The notes: generated by a model from the letters alone, not told the origin. A DNA stretch of 64,000 nt from an uncultured Devosia sp. (GCF_963517015.1 NZ_CAUQDV010000001.1:2672001-2736000); one strand, 5' to 3'. Numbered from the stretch's first letter, positions 49,876 to 59,026 are shown. Made by a program: numbers and translations.

Positions 49876-51177
49876 TTAGTTGGCGTAGATCGGGAAACGG
49901 TCGGTGAGAGTTTTCACCTTGGCGCGGACGGCAGCTTCCACCGCGCCGTTATTGTCATCGCCGTTTTCCTTGAGTCCGTCGAGCACTTCGATGATGAGTT
50001 CACCGATGAGCTTGAATTCGGCCTCGCCGAAGCCGCGCGACGTACCAGCCGGCGTGCCCAGGCGAATGCCCGAGGTGATCGCGGGCTTTTCCGGATCGAA
50101 GGGCACGGCGTTCTTGTTGCAGGTGATGTGCGCCCGCTCGAGCGCCTGCTCGGTCGCCTTGCCGGTCAGGCCCTTGGGGCGCAGATCGACCAGCATCAGA
50201 TGGTTGTCCGTACCCTTGGAGACGATATCGACGCCACCCTTGACCAGCGTTTCGGCCAGCACCTTGGCATTGGCGACAACCTGAGCCGCATAGGTCTTGA
50301 ACTCGGGCTGCAGCGCTTCCTTGAAGGCCACGGCCTTTGCCGCGATGACATGCATCAAGGGGCCGCCCTGAATGCCGGGGAAGATGGCCGAGTTGATCTT
50401 CTTGGCGATGTCGTCGTCATTGGTCAGGATCAGGCCGCCGCGCGGGCCGCGCAGGGTCTTGTGCGTGGTCGTGGTGGCGACATGGGCATGCGGGAACGGG
50501 CTCGGATACTGGCCGCCGGCGACGAGACCGGCCACATGGGCCATGTCGACGAAGAGGATGGCGCCCACTTCATCGGCGATGGCGCGGAACTCGGCCCAGT
50601 CCATGACGCGCGAATAGGCGGAGAAACCGGCCACGATCATCTTGGGCTTGTGCTCGCGGGCGAGCTGACGAACCTGATCCATATCGACCAGGCCGTCCTG
50701 CTTGCGCAGGCCGTACTGGATGGCGTTGAACCACTTGCCGGACTGGTTGGGCTTGGCGCCGTGGGTCAGGTGACCGCCGGCGTCGAGCGACATGCCCAGG
50801 ATCGTATCGCCGGGCTGGATCAGCGCCTGATAGACGCCCTGGTTGGCCTGCGAGCCGGAGTTGGGCTGCACGTTGGCGTGGGCAACGCCGAAGAGCTGCT
50901 TGGCGCGCTCGATGGCGAGGCTTTCAGCCACGTCCACATACTGGCAACCGCCATAGTAGCGCTTGCCGGGATAGCCTTCGGCATACTTGTTGGTCAGCAC
51001 AGAACCCTGAGCTTCCAGAACGGCTTGCGAGACGATGTTCTCGGAAGCGATGAGCTCGATTTCGTCCTGCTGGCGGGTGCGCTCGTTGCTGATCGCCTGC
51101 GCCAGTTCCGGGTCGGTCTCCGCCACGGAATTGGTGAAGAAATTCGGGAAAAGCGAGGAATTGGTGGCGTTGGTCAT
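49876..51177 (-). CDS. glyA: Serine hydroxymethyltransferase
   Basis: The 433-residue PLP enzyme interconverts serine and glycine with tetrahydrofolate. The PLP lysine lies in TTTTHKTLRGPRGG. Other conserved parts are ELIASENIVSQAVLEAQGS, YPGKRYYGGCQYVD and FVDMAHVAGLVAGG. GAGGT precedes ATG 51177. It is the first gene of glyA-nrdR-ribD-nusB. Confidence 0.98.
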   Translation of the reverse strand: MTNATNSSLFPNFFTNSVAETDPELAQAISNERTRQQDEIELIASENIVSQAVLEAQGSVLTNKYAEGYPGKRYYGGCQYVDVAESLAIERAKQLFGVAHANVQPNSGSQANQGVYQALIQPGDTILGMSLDAGGHLTHGAKPNQSGKWFNAIQYGLRKQDGLVDMDQVRQLAREHKPKMIVAGFSAYSRVMDWAEFRAIADEVGAILFVDMAHVAGLVAGGQYPSPFPHAHVATTTTHKTLRGPRGGLILTNDDDIAKKINSAIFPGIQGGPLMHVIAAKAVAFKEALQPEFKTYAAQVVANAKVLAETLVKGGVDIVSKGTDNHLMLVDLRPKGLTGKATEQALERAHITCNKNAVPFDPEKPAITSGIRLGTPAGTSRGFGEAEFKLIGELIIEVLDGLKENGDDNNGAVEAAVRAKVKTLTDRFPIYAN

Positions 51178-51556
51178 GGCAAGGTTACCTCGCTAGCGAC
51201 GAAGGATGACGTGGCCTTAACATGCCCGGCCGGGCGATTCCAAGGCCGTGAAATATGGGTCAGAAACATGGGGCTCCCCTGAGTTGCGGATGGGTGCCCA
51301 GGCGAGCGGCAGGTCGAGGTTCGCGTTTCCCGATGGTGTCCCATCTCTTCTCGCCAGTCGCGCGAACGCGGCAGTTATGCCGCAGAATGGCTGGGAGGAA
51401 AAGAGGTAGTGTGTTTTAGGTCGCGTTTTCGAACCGCAAAACCGTTGCCCACTTTTGCTGAAAACGCTCCGGCGTGGCAAAATCGTTAACGGGCGAGCAA
51501 CTGGAAAGCCGTCGGCGGCATTGAAGATGCAAGCAATTGTTCTCCAGGAGCAAATC
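51178..51556. other. 379-base intergenic region between glyA and the BA14K gene
   Basis: Divergent promoter region. I checked it for a glycine, SAM or THF riboswitch and saw no conserved core. It contains no convincing small gene or strong hairpin. Promoters for both flanking genes are expected here but are not resolved. Confidence 0.5.
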
Positions 51557-52018
51557 ATGACAGCCCTTCGTACCGGCATTCTCGGCGCCGCCCTCACCTC
51601 GGCCATGGCCGTCGCCACCGTCGTCCCCGCCCAGGCGCAGTTCAGCGCCAATTTCAACTATGGCCAGCGGGCTCAAGTCATCGAGACCTATTGTGACCGC
51701 TACCCTAACGATTACGATTGCCAGGGATATTATGGCGGACGTTGGTCTGACCGGGACTATGACCGCTTCTATTCGACCCGCCGCAGCCAGATCGACCCGA
51801 TCGCGTCAGGCCTTTTCGGTCTTGCCTTTGGCGCGATCCTCGGTGGCGCCTTGGCCAACGGCAACAATAATAGCGGTGGTGACCGGGTCATCGGTCGCGT
51901 AACCGGCGACGGCTACAGCGGCCATGTGGCGGCCTGCTACGCCCGCTATCGGTCTTATGACGAAGAAACCGATACATTCATGGGCTATGACGGCATCCGC
52001 CGCCGCTGCAATCTGTAA
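51557..52018 (+). CDS. Exported BA14K-family protein
   Basis: The 153-residue protein has a Sec signal peptide (about 1-28, PAQAQ). It has a Tyr/Asp/Arg-rich middle, one hydrophobic segment at about 78-98 (PIASGLFGLAFGAILGGALA), and the C-terminal BA14K signature HVAACYARYRSYDEETDTF-MGYDG with the final RRRCNL. BA14K proteins are immunoreactive, lectin-like envelope proteins of Brucella and relatives. CAGGAG lies before ATG 51557. Confidence 0.85.
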   Translation: MTALRTGILGAALTSAMAVATVVPAQAQFSANFNYGQRAQVIETYCDRYPNDYDCQGYYGGRWSDRDYDRFYSTRRSQIDPIASGLFGLAFGAILGGALANGNNNSGGDRVIGRVTGDGYSGHVAACYARYRSYDEETDTFMGYDGIRRRCNL

Positions 52019-52019
52019 T

Positions 52020-52222
52020 TAAAACAGCTTGCGAGGCGCTTCCTGAGACGTCTCGCTCAGTTTCTTGCGCAGCTTGTTCAGCGCCATCTGCTGCATCTGG
52101 TATTTGCTGGCGGTGACGGGCGTGATGACGATGACTTCCACGGCCGTCGCAACATCGATGGCGGCGACCCGCATCTGCTGGCCGACCTGCACGAATTCGA
52201 AATAGACTTCACCGTCAGCCAT
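52020..52222 (-). CDS. Small conserved protein (DUF6898-like)
   Basis: The protein has about 67 residues and begins MADGEVYFEFVQVGQQMRVA. The pattern resembles short DUF6898 proteins that lie near glyA in Hyphomicrobiales. The C-terminal half is helical (MQQMALNKLRKKL). GGGG seven bases upstream favours ATG 52222; GTG 52225 is possible. It is convergent with the BA14K gene and almost touches it. The function is unknown. Confidence 0.65.
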
Positions 52223-52275
52223 CACACATCCCCTGCCCGGCGAGCTTTAGCAAGATTCTGTGCCGCCCAAAAGCA

Positions 52276-52299
52276 AACGCCCTCCGAAGGGAGGGCGTT
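52276..52299 (-). terminator. Terminator of the L,D-transpeptidase gene
   Basis: On the minus strand AACGCCCTCC pairs with GGAGGGCGTT around CTTC, followed by TGCTTTTGG. It lies 24 bases after the transpeptidase stop. Confidence 0.8.
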
Positions 52300-52322
52300 G
52301 CGTATTCGTCGTATTGCCCGAC

Positions 52323-53585
52323 TTAAGCCTGTTCGAACGTAACCTTGCCCTGCTCGTCGAACTTGTAGACGTCGTCACGGAAGCTGACCGTACCCTGACG
52401 GTTGGCCCAGGCGGTGATATAGGTCGTGTGCAGCGGCACGCGGGCCTTGCATTCCACGTCGAGGCGCTGCAGCGACTCGAAGGTGGTGTCGACCTTGGTC
52501 TGGTCCCAATCGCCATTGTCGCGCAGCAGCCAGTTGACCAGCTGGTTGACGCCCTCGACGCGGACGCAGCCGGACGAGTGGAAACGAGCATTTTCGCCAA
52601 ACAGCGCCTTGGTCGGCGTGTCGTGCAGGTAGCAATCGTAGGGATTGAAGAAGTTGATCTTGCAGTGGCCCATGGAATTGGCTGCGCCAGGTTCCTGGCG
52701 GTACATGTAGCCAACCTGCTGATCGGTGATGTTGGCCCAGTTGATCGTGGACGGATCGACCTTGTTGCCCGAGCCGTCGTAGATGAAAATATTCTGCTCG
52801 GCCAGGTAGTTGGGGTTTTCCATCATATACTTGGTCAGGTCCTGACGGACCAGCGACTTGGGCACATGCCAATAGGGGTTGAAGTTGATCTGGCTAACCT
52901 TGGAGGCCATGATCGGGGTGGCGCGTTCGACGCGACCAACCACCGCCGTGTGACGCTGCTCGACCATGCCGTCGTTGACGGCTTCGATCGTCGCGGCCGG
53001 AATGTTCACCACCACATAGCGCGGGTTCAGATTTGCGGCCATGCCCTGGACGCGCGTGAAGTTCAGATAGAGCTGCTGGAGGCGCGTCGCGGCCGGAACG
53101 TTGAGCGCATACCAGGTCGGCTCGTCCACCTGACCATTGATGATCAGGCCATGGCGAGCCTGGAAGGTGCGCAGGCCGCGATCGGTCTGCTCGTCGAACA
53201 GGTCGTTGACATTGGGCACCAGCGCCATGTCGCCCGAAGAAATCAGGCGGCGCTTGAGCGGGATCACACCCGTGCCGGACTTGCCGATGCTGAGCCGGAA
53301 GGTTTCCTGGGGCACCTCTTCCCAACCGCCATTGGCGACGAAGGGTTCATACTGGGAGATCGCCAGCTGAAGATTGTGCACCGTGTCATAGGACAGGATC
53401 GGCTCATTGGTGGCGATCAGGGCCTGGGCCGCCGCAATATTGCTGTCCTTGTCGACGCTCCGCAGCACATTGCCACGGTTCATCATGTCGAAAATAGATT
53501 CCTGCCCGCGCGCCAACGCCGGCATTGCCAGGGAAGCACCGGCAAGAGCCGAATACTTCAGCAAGGAACGTCTATCCAACCGCAT
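52323..53585 (-). CDS. L,D-transpeptidase (YkuD/YcbB type) with Tat-like signal
   Basis: The 420-residue protein has an N-terminus MRLDRRSLLKYSALAGASLA that carries a twin-arginine motif and should direct Tat export. A peptidoglycan-binding region (GLRTFQARHGLIINGQVDEP) precedes the YkuD domain (about 180-380), whose catalytic motif is HSSGCVRVEGV with the nucleophilic Cys. It forms 3-3 cross-links in peptidoglycan or anchors proteins to it. The LdtR-type regulator lies just upstream, and LdtR is known to activate such a gene in relatives. Confidence 0.9.
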   Translation of the reverse strand: MRLDRRSLLKYSALAGASLAMPALARGQESIFDMMNRGNVLRSVDKDSNIAAAQALIATNEPILSYDTVHNLQLAISQYEPFVANGGWEEVPQETFRLSIGKSGTGVIPLKRRLISSGDMALVPNVNDLFDEQTDRGLRTFQARHGLIINGQVDEPTWYALNVPAATRLQQLYLNFTRVQGMAANLNPRYVVVNIPAATIEAVNDGMVEQRHTAVVGRVERATPIMASKVSQINFNPYWHVPKSLVRQDLTKYMMENPNYLAEQNIFIYDGSGNKVDPSTINWANITDQQVGYMYRQEPGAANSMGHCKINFFNPYDCYLHDTPTKALFGENARFHSSGCVRVEGVNQLVNWLLRDNGDWDQTKVDTTFESLQRLDVECKARVPLHTTYITAWANRQGTVSFRDDVYKFDEQGKVTFEQA

Positions 53586-53762
53586 TTATCCACCCGAAAG
53601 TTCTGGCCCAAATCAGGGATCCAGGAATTAGCATCGCGTCCCGCAGCTCACAACGCGCCTCAAGGGCATGTGAACTTCAACACTTCAACAACCATGAATA
53701 AGCGGGAAATGGTTTCGAACCACGTAACGATGCCAATTACGCTGATTTGCGGCGCAAATGTG

Positions 53763-53788
53763 AACGCCGGCCCTTTCGGACCGGCGTT
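53763..53788. terminator. Hairpin after ldtR
   Basis: AACGCCGG pairs with CCGGCGTT around a loop that itself can pair in part. It lies 50 bases downstream of the ldtR stop on the minus strand. The T-rich stretch is on the plus-strand side, so it may be only a processing or boundary hairpin. Confidence 0.45.
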
Positions 53789-53837
53789 TGCTTTCGGATG
53801 TGGCGCAGCCGCAACAGATACGCCGCTGTTCCGTGAA

Positions 53838-54347
53838 TTAGAGCTTGTAGAGGATCTGGTCGACCCAGAAGCGCTCGAGACGGGCGAGAGCCTTGTTAAG
53901 GCCGTCGAACTCGTCGTCGCCCAGGCCACCGACCTTGTCGATCGACTTGAGGTGACGGTCATAGAGCTCGTCGATCACTTCAGCCACTTCCTCGCCCTTA
54001 GGAGTCAGCTTGATGCGGACCGAGCGACGGTCGGAACGCGAACGCTCCTGGAAGATATAGCCGGTTTCGACCAGTTTCTTGAGATTATACGAGACGTTGG
54101 AGCCCAGGTAGTAACCGCGGCTCCGCAGCTCACCAGCGGTCAGCTCGGCATCGCCGATATTGAACATCAACAGAGCCTGGACGGGATTGATGTCATCCCA
54201 ACCCATGCGGTCGAACTCGTCCTTGATCAGGTCGAGGAGTCGGCGATGAAGGCGCTCTACACGGGAAACAGCTTCCAGATAAAGCGGCTTCAGGCTCTGG
54301 GGACGTTCCGGGACGATTGCCTCGGCTGCGTTGGATTTGATTGCCAT
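53838..54347 (-). CDS. ldtR: MarR-family regulator LdtR
   Basis: The 169-residue winged-helix protein shows SLKPLYLEAVSRVERLHRRL, INPVQALLMFNIGDAELTAGELRSR-type text, YLGSNVSYNLKKLVETGYI (recognition helix) and RSDRRSVRIKLTPKG (wing). This pattern and the next-door transpeptidase match LdtR, a MarR regulator of cell-wall and stress genes in Liberibacter and rhizobia that responds to small phenolic ligands. ATG 54347 gives the usual start. Confidence 0.85.
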   Translation of the reverse strand: MAIKSNAAEAIVPERPQSLKPLYLEAVSRVERLHRRLLDLIKDEFDRMGWDDINPVQALLMFNIGDAELTAGELRSRGYYLGSNVSYNLKKLVETGYIFQERSRSDRRSVRIKLTPKGEEVAEVIDELYDRHLKSIDKVGGLGDDEFDGLNKALARLERFWVDQILYKL

Positions 54348-54546
54348 TTGTGCCTCACTGTTTTGCAGTCTGTGCGATTTTTCGCATCTCATGAGGCCAA
54401 ACTACGGCGTGCGGACTAAGATCGCCCTAAGCAGCGTGATTAAGAGCATCTTACTGGAATGCAATGAGAATTTGCCTTTATTCTTCGTTACACCAGTGCA
54501 TAAATCTGTAACCTTACGCAGGTGTAAACCGCTGCTGGCGCAGGAT

Positions 54547-54936
54547 TCAGTCGACGGCCCGAGCGCGGGCAATACGGATCGACAGAATGAAGATCACGAG
54601 GATCGAGGCCAGCAGAACCAGGCGCACGGCGAAGCCAAAAGCGGACATGCGGATGTCCGGGTGGCCGAAAAGGTAAAGACCCAATTCGACCGCCGTGGCG
54701 CTCACCAGAAGCACGGCGCCCCAGCTGGCCTTGATCCAGAGACCCACTGCTGCAAAGAGCCGGGCCATGCTGAATATGCCGAGCAGGACGAATCCGGTCA
54801 TGCCCATGGTGGCGACGGGACTGACCGCACCAAGGCCCACGCCGAGCAGGCGCGCTGCATCGTTGAGGCCGAGCAGCAGGCTGATAATGGCGACGATGCG
54901 GATATAGATGCCGATAGGCTGGGCGTTGAAATCCAT
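54547..54936 (-). CDS. Small four-helix membrane protein (DUF6163-like)
   Basis: The 129-residue protein has about four membrane helices (YIRIVAIISLLLGLNDAARLL, GFVLLGIFSMARLFAAVGLW, a third at about 75-92, and VRLVLLASILVIFILSI). Its location upstream of ldtR fits DUF6163 proteins of Hyphomicrobiales. The function is unknown. It is divergent from hemB. Confidence 0.65.
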   Translation of the reverse strand: MDFNAQPIGIYIRIVAIISLLLGLNDAARLLGVGLGAVSPVATMGMTGFVLLGIFSMARLFAAVGLWIKASWGAVLLVSATAVELGLYLFGHPDIRMSAFGFAVRLVLLASILVIFILSIRIARARAVD

Positions 54937-55030
54937 GGCTGGTTTCTAGCTGGACGTATCGCATGCGACAAGCGGGACCTTGGACGGTGCCCTGCCCACT
55001 GCTACACCACGCCGCAACAAGGAGCCCTTC

Positions 55031-56044
55031 ATGACCGAGACCTGGCACAAGCACGACATGGAATTCCTGGGTGGCCGCCGCTTGCGCCGCAGCCGTCGCA
55101 CGGCATGGAGCCGCGCCATGGTGCGCGAGAACGTGCTGACGCCGGCCGACCTGATCTGGCCGCTATTCGTCATCGAGGGGCAGAACGAGCGCACGCAGAT
55201 CAAGACCATGCCGGGCGTCGAGCGGCTGAGCGTCGATCTCTGCGTGGAAGCGGCCAAGGCTGCGCGCGATGCGGGCATTCCGGCGCTGGCGCTGTTTCCC
55301 AACACGCCAGACCATCTGCGCAGCAGCAATGGGGCCGAGGCGTATAATCCGGACAATCTGATGTGCCGGGCGCTGAGCGCCATCAAGTCGGCCGTGCCCG
55401 AGATCGGGCTCATTGCCGATGTGGCGCTCGATGAATATTCCAGCGACGGCCAGGACGGGCTGGTACGGGATGGCGAAATCCTCAACGACGAGACGATCGC
55501 GGTGATGATCAAGTCGGCGCTGGTTCAGGCCAAGGCCGGTGCCGACATCATCGCCCCCTCGGACATGATGGACGGCCGTGTCGCTGCCATTCGCGAGGCG
55601 CTGGATGGCGAAGGCCATGACGCGGTGCAGGTCATGGCCTATGCCGCCAAATATGCTTCCTTCTATTACGGCCCATTCCGCGAGGCCGTCGGCACCGGCA
55701 GCCGCCTCGTGGGGGACAAGCGCACCTATCAGATGGACTATGCCAATTCGGACGAGGCGCTGCGCGAGATCGAGCAGGATATCGCCGAGGGCGCTGACAG
55801 CGTGATGGTCAAGCCGGGCTTGCCGTATCTGGATATCGTGCGGCGGGCCAAGGACAATTTCAACATCCCGATCTACGCCTATCAGGTGAGTGGCGAATAC
55901 GCGATGATCGAGATGGCGGCTGCGGCCGGCGCGATCAACCGCGAGGGCGCTATCCTTGAAAGCCTCTACGCCTTCAAGCGGGCTGGAGCCAATGGCGTTC
56001 TCACGTACTTTGCGCTGGAAGTTGCGCGCAAGCTCAGCGCGTAA
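55031..56044 (+). CDS. hemB: Delta-aminolevulinic acid dehydratase (porphobilinogen synthase)
   Basis: The 337-residue enzyme joins two aminolevulinates to porphobilinogen in haem synthesis. Substrate-binding lysines lie in YAAKYASFYYGPF and VMVKPGLPYLD. The metal segment reads DVALDEYSSDGQDG, with Asp in place of the Cys of zinc enzymes, so this is the Mg-dependent alphaproteobacterial type. AAGGAG lies before ATG 55031; the frame extends to 54980 without support. Confidence 0.96.
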   Translation: MTETWHKHDMEFLGGRRLRRSRRTAWSRAMVRENVLTPADLIWPLFVIEGQNERTQIKTMPGVERLSVDLCVEAAKAARDAGIPALALFPNTPDHLRSSNGAEAYNPDNLMCRALSAIKSAVPEIGLIADVALDEYSSDGQDGLVRDGEILNDETIAVMIKSALVQAKAGADIIAPSDMMDGRVAAIREALDGEGHDAVQVMAYAAKYASFYYGPFREAVGTGSRLVGDKRTYQMDYANSDEALREIEQDIAEGADSVMVKPGLPYLDIVRRAKDNFNIPIYAYQVSGEYAMIEMAAAAGAINREGAILESLYAFKRAGANGVLTYFALEVARKLSA

Positions 56045-56107
56045 CCCAGACACATTATTGTAACCGCAGGTCTTGCGTCCGGGGCCTGCCATAACAATGT
56101 TTGCGGC

Positions 56108-56614
56108 ATGTATCAGACCGACACCGCACGCCCCGCCCTGCCCGATCCCGACACCGCCCCTGAGCTGTTCGAGGGTGTTCTGACACGACGGGTTTCGGCC
56201 TTCATCATCGACCTGGTCATCATGGGCGCCATGATCCTGGGCTTCAGCCTGGTCGGGCTGGTCGCCGGTTTCCTGACCTTTGGTCTTGCCTGGCTGGCGC
56301 TGGTGTTTGTCGTGCCGGTGACGATTCTGCTCTACTACACCGCAACGCTGGGCTCGAACCGCCGCGCGACCGTTGGCATGCAGATGATGGATATCGTGCT
56401 GACGCCGACGCGCGGGCAGCCGCTTGATGGCTGGATGGCGCTTATCCATGCCGGCGTATTCTGGCTCACCACTTGGATTTCCTGGCCGATCTCGCTGGCC
56501 TTCGCGCTGTTCACACCGCGCCGGCAGATGATCCATGACCTGGTGGTCGGCACGCTGATGGTGCGTCGCTCGCCCATGGTTCGGCACTGGCAGGGGCGTT
56601 CCTATCGCGGTTAA
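56108..56614 (+). CDS. RDD-family membrane protein
   Basis: The 168-residue protein has the RDD domain: an Arg-Arg start (VLTRRVSAFIIDLVIMGAMI), a second helix (VAGFLTFGLAWLALVFVVP) and the conserved block GSNRRATVGMQMMDIVL. There are about three to four membrane helices. The role is unclear; some relatives affect ion homeostasis. It lies 60 bases after hemB and may share its transcript. Confidence 0.88.
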   Translation: MYQTDTARPALPDPDTAPELFEGVLTRRVSAFIIDLVIMGAMILGFSLVGLVAGFLTFGLAWLALVFVVPVTILLYYTATLGSNRRATVGMQMMDIVLTPTRGQPLDGWMALIHAGVFWLTTWISWPISLAFALFTPRRQMIHDLVVGTLMVRRSPMVRHWQGRSYRG

Positions 56615-56677
56615 TGATCCGGTTGCAGGGCGTCTCAGGGGAGCGTACACTCCCCTGATTGTAGCCAAGGGTCCTGG

Positions 56678-57415
56678 ATGACCGACCAGACACCGGAAAC
56701 CACACAGCTCTTTCTGACCGCCGCCATGCCGTGCCCCTATTTGCCGGGGCGGCAGGAGCGCAAGCTGTTCACCCATTTGTCGGGCCGTCGCGCGTCGAGC
56801 CTGCACGCGCTGCTGAGCGAGAATGGTTTTCGCCGTAGCCAGAACCTGATTTATCGCCCGGCCTGCGAGGGCTGCAATGCCTGCCAGTCAGTTCGCATTG
56901 TCGCCAACGAATTCCAGCCGTCCGGGCGGTTCAAGCGCGTTCAGGCCAAGAATGACGACCTCGCGATCGAGGTCCGGCCGACCACGGCGACCAGCGAGCA
57001 ATACGACCTGTTCAAGCGCTATCTGGAGTCGCGCCATGCCGGCGGCGGCATGAACCAGATGAGCTTTGTCGACTATGAATACATGGTCGAGGACACGCCA
57101 GTGCAGTCCGTGCTGGTCGAATATCGGCTGCGCAACCATCCCGACCAGACACTGGTGGCCGTTGCGCTGACCGATGTGATGCCCGACGGGCTTTCGATGG
57201 TTTATTCCTTCTATGATCCGGATTTAGCGCATCGGAGCCTGGGGACGTTCCTGATCCTGGACCATATTGCCCAGGTTCGATCGGCGGCGCTCAATTATGT
57301 CTACCTCGGTTATTGGGTGAAAGAATCGCCCAAAATGGCGTATAAGGCGCTGTATCGGCCGCTTGAAGTACAGCGCGGCACGCTGGGCTGGTGCAAGCTA
57401 CCCGACGATTGCTGA
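56678..57415 (+). CDS. bpt: Aspartate/glutamate leucyltransferase (Bpt)
   Basis: The 245-residue protein transfers Leu from Leu-tRNA to N-terminal Asp or Glu, marking proteins for ClpS/ClpAP. The N-terminal Cys pattern is seen in MPCPYLPGRQERKLFTHLSG and CEGCNACQSVRI. The acyltransferase core follows (SMVYSFYDPDLAHRSLGTF, LNYVYLGYWVKESPKMAYK). It is of normal length, with a clear N-terminus at ATG 56678. Confidence 0.94.
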   Translation: MTDQTPETTQLFLTAAMPCPYLPGRQERKLFTHLSGRRASSLHALLSENGFRRSQNLIYRPACEGCNACQSVRIVANEFQPSGRFKRVQAKNDDLAIEVRPTTATSEQYDLFKRYLESRHAGGGMNQMSFVDYEYMVEDTPVQSVLVEYRLRNHPDQTLVAVALTDVMPDGLSMVYSFYDPDLAHRSLGTFLILDHIAQVRSAALNYVYLGYWVKESPKMAYKALYRPLEVQRGTLGWCKLPDDC

Positions 57416-57502
57416 CAAGCATGCTGGTGATTTGCCTGGCCTTGCTTGCGCCATAAGTCTCCGCCAGATCGCCCTCCTCCATCCCTCCTGCCGAGCCTGC
57501 CC

Positions 57503-58501
57503 ATGTCCGTCATTTTCAAGCTGATCCGGCTGGGCTTCGTTCTGGGTGCCTTGGGTGTGGTGACGCTATCGGTTATGGCGCTGTTCGGCTTTGCCGTTCC
57601 GGTCTTCGACCTGTTCAACCACGCGCAGATCTTTCTCCTGCCCGGGACCTTCCTCGCGCTGCTCATTCTCGCCGTCGCGTTGCGTGGCAAGGTGCGGATG
57701 GCGGCGCTGGCCTATGGCCTCGTGGGCTTTGTCGCCTCGGCCAGCATCATTCTCCCCGAAGGCTATGCCGCCATGCAGCCGCGACCAGCGGCACCGGCCA
57801 CCGGAACCGTGCGGATGATGACGCATAATCTGTTCGGCATGAATTACGAGATGGCGCAGGTGACGGAAGCGATCCTGGCCGAGGACCCCGACATCATCGT
57901 ATTCCAGGAGTATTTCGGCGAGCAATCCACCGATCTCCACCCGCTGCTGGTGAGCCGCTATCCCTATTTCGTCCATTGCCGGGGCGGAAAGCGCGCTAAT
58001 CTGGGGCTCTATTCACGCATTCCCTTCGAGCAAGAGTTGGACGGTGCCTGCCCGGACAACGCCTATGGCACGGCACGGACGGCCCATATCATCGCCAAAT
58101 TCGCCGAACCCGACGGCGACCAGTTCACCGTCATCACCACCCATATGGACTGGCCCATCCCCGTCTCGCGTCAACAGGAACAGCTTGGCGCCCTTTCGGA
58201 GGTGCTGGACACGATCGAGGGACCGCTGGTGCTGGCGGGCGACTTCAACTCGACCGCATGGTCCTATGCCCTGCGCGAATTCGTTTCCGGCAATGGACTG
58301 ACACGGCAAACGCTCAACATGCTGACCTTCCCGATGAGCTGGTTCTATTTCGGGGCTTGGCGCGACACCCTGCCCTTCCTGCCGCTCGACCATGTGATGA
58401 CGCGCGGCGGCGTGGTCGTGCATGACATTCGCACCGGACGCCCGACCGCCAGCGATCACCTGCCGGTGGTGTTCGATTTCTCGATCGCTAATCGATCCTG
58501 A
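57503..58501 (+). CDS. Endonuclease/exonuclease/phosphatase-family membrane protein
   Basis: The 332-residue protein has three N-terminal membrane helices (about 1-90), then an EEP domain with MMTHNLFGMN, IIVFQEYFGEQ (catalytic Glu), LVLAGDFNST (Asp-Asn) and TASDHLPVVF (final Asp-His). The membrane anchor and extracytoplasmic catalytic domain resemble secreted lipid or sugar phosphatases of this superfamily more than DNA enzymes. ATG 57503 gives a clean membrane start. The last 14 bases overlap the next gene on the other strand. Confidence 0.82.
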   Translation: MSVIFKLIRLGFVLGALGVVTLSVMALFGFAVPVFDLFNHAQIFLLPGTFLALLILAVALRGKVRMAALAYGLVGFVASASIILPEGYAAMQPRPAAPATGTVRMMTHNLFGMNYEMAQVTEAILAEDPDIIVFQEYFGEQSTDLHPLLVSRYPYFVHCRGGKRANLGLYSRIPFEQELDGACPDNAYGTARTAHIIAKFAEPDGDQFTVITTHMDWPIPVSRQQEQLGALSEVLDTIEGPLVLAGDFNSTAWSYALREFVSGNGLTRQTLNMLTFPMSWFYFGAWRDTLPFLPLDHVMTRGGVVVHDIRTGRPTASDHLPVVFDFSIANRS

Positions 58502-58799
58502 GATCAAAAACGATCAGCCCATCGCGGCCACCCTCTAGCGCCGCAACGAGTTTTGCACCGGCGGCCTTGTGGGCTGGGTCGACGAGATATCGATCACGCG
58601 CGGCTTCGTCTTCGAGGTCCATGATGAAACCGTCGTCGAAACCCTGCGCCAGACCCTCGGGGGAAACATTGGGACCGAAGTCGGCCGAGATCAGGCCGTC
58701 GATCTGCCCCACAAGGGCGGCGAGGCCGGCATAGATCTCGGCCCGCTCATCCTTGCTGACGCCGGACCGGAATTTCACGAAGACGCAGTGACGGATCAT
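58488..58799 (-). CDS. Dabb-family (stress-responsive A/B barrel) protein
   Basis: The 103-residue protein has the Dabb pattern: MIRHCVFVKFRSGVSKDERAE-type start, LISADFGPNVSPEGL and FIMDLEDEAARDRYLVDPAHK. These proteins form small ferredoxin-like dimers and are often induced by stress. ATG 58799 is the family start. It overlaps the 3' end of the EEP gene tail to tail. Confidence 0.85.
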   Translation of the reverse strand: MIRHCVFVKFRSGVSKDERAEIYAGLAALVGQIDGLISADFGPNVSPEGLAQGFDDGFIMDLEDEAARDRYLVDPAHKAAGAKLVAALEGGRDGLIVFDLRID

Positions 58800-58868
58800 G
58801 TGTTGGGCTCCTCTTCCCGGCATCAAAGCACGGTGCGCAGCCATTCACAAAGGATCTCTCGGTGTGCC

Positions 58869-59026
58869 TTCCTCTCCCGTTTACGGGAGAGGGGGACCAC
58901 GCGAAGCGTGGTGGAGAGGGGCGCAACGGGCAGGAAGGTTCATAGAGGCCGAGCGACTGCGCAAGCGGCTCCCCCCTCCACCGCCTGACGGCGGTTCCCC
59001 TCCCCCGTAAACGGGGGAGGTTGGGC
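58869..59026. repeat. Dispersed palindromic element, copy A
   Basis: A 158-base element with inverted ends: CCTCTCCCGTTTACGGGAG at the left and CCCCCGTAAACGGGGGAGG at the right. It has inner palindromes (ACCACGCGAAGCGTGGT and CCGCCTGACGGCGG). A second copy lies at 61480-61639 on the other side of parC in the same orientation. It has no coding frame and resembles REPIN/MITE-like intergenic elements. Confidence 0.8.

Noticed and set aside
51178..51556. Riboswitch upstream of glyA
   Set aside because: I looked for glycine, SAM and THF riboswitch cores and found no conserved segments.
52260..54419. 719-residue plus-strand frame across ldt and ldtR
   Set aside because: It covers two well-supported minus-strand genes and the gap between them, and its composition is that of a shadow frame.
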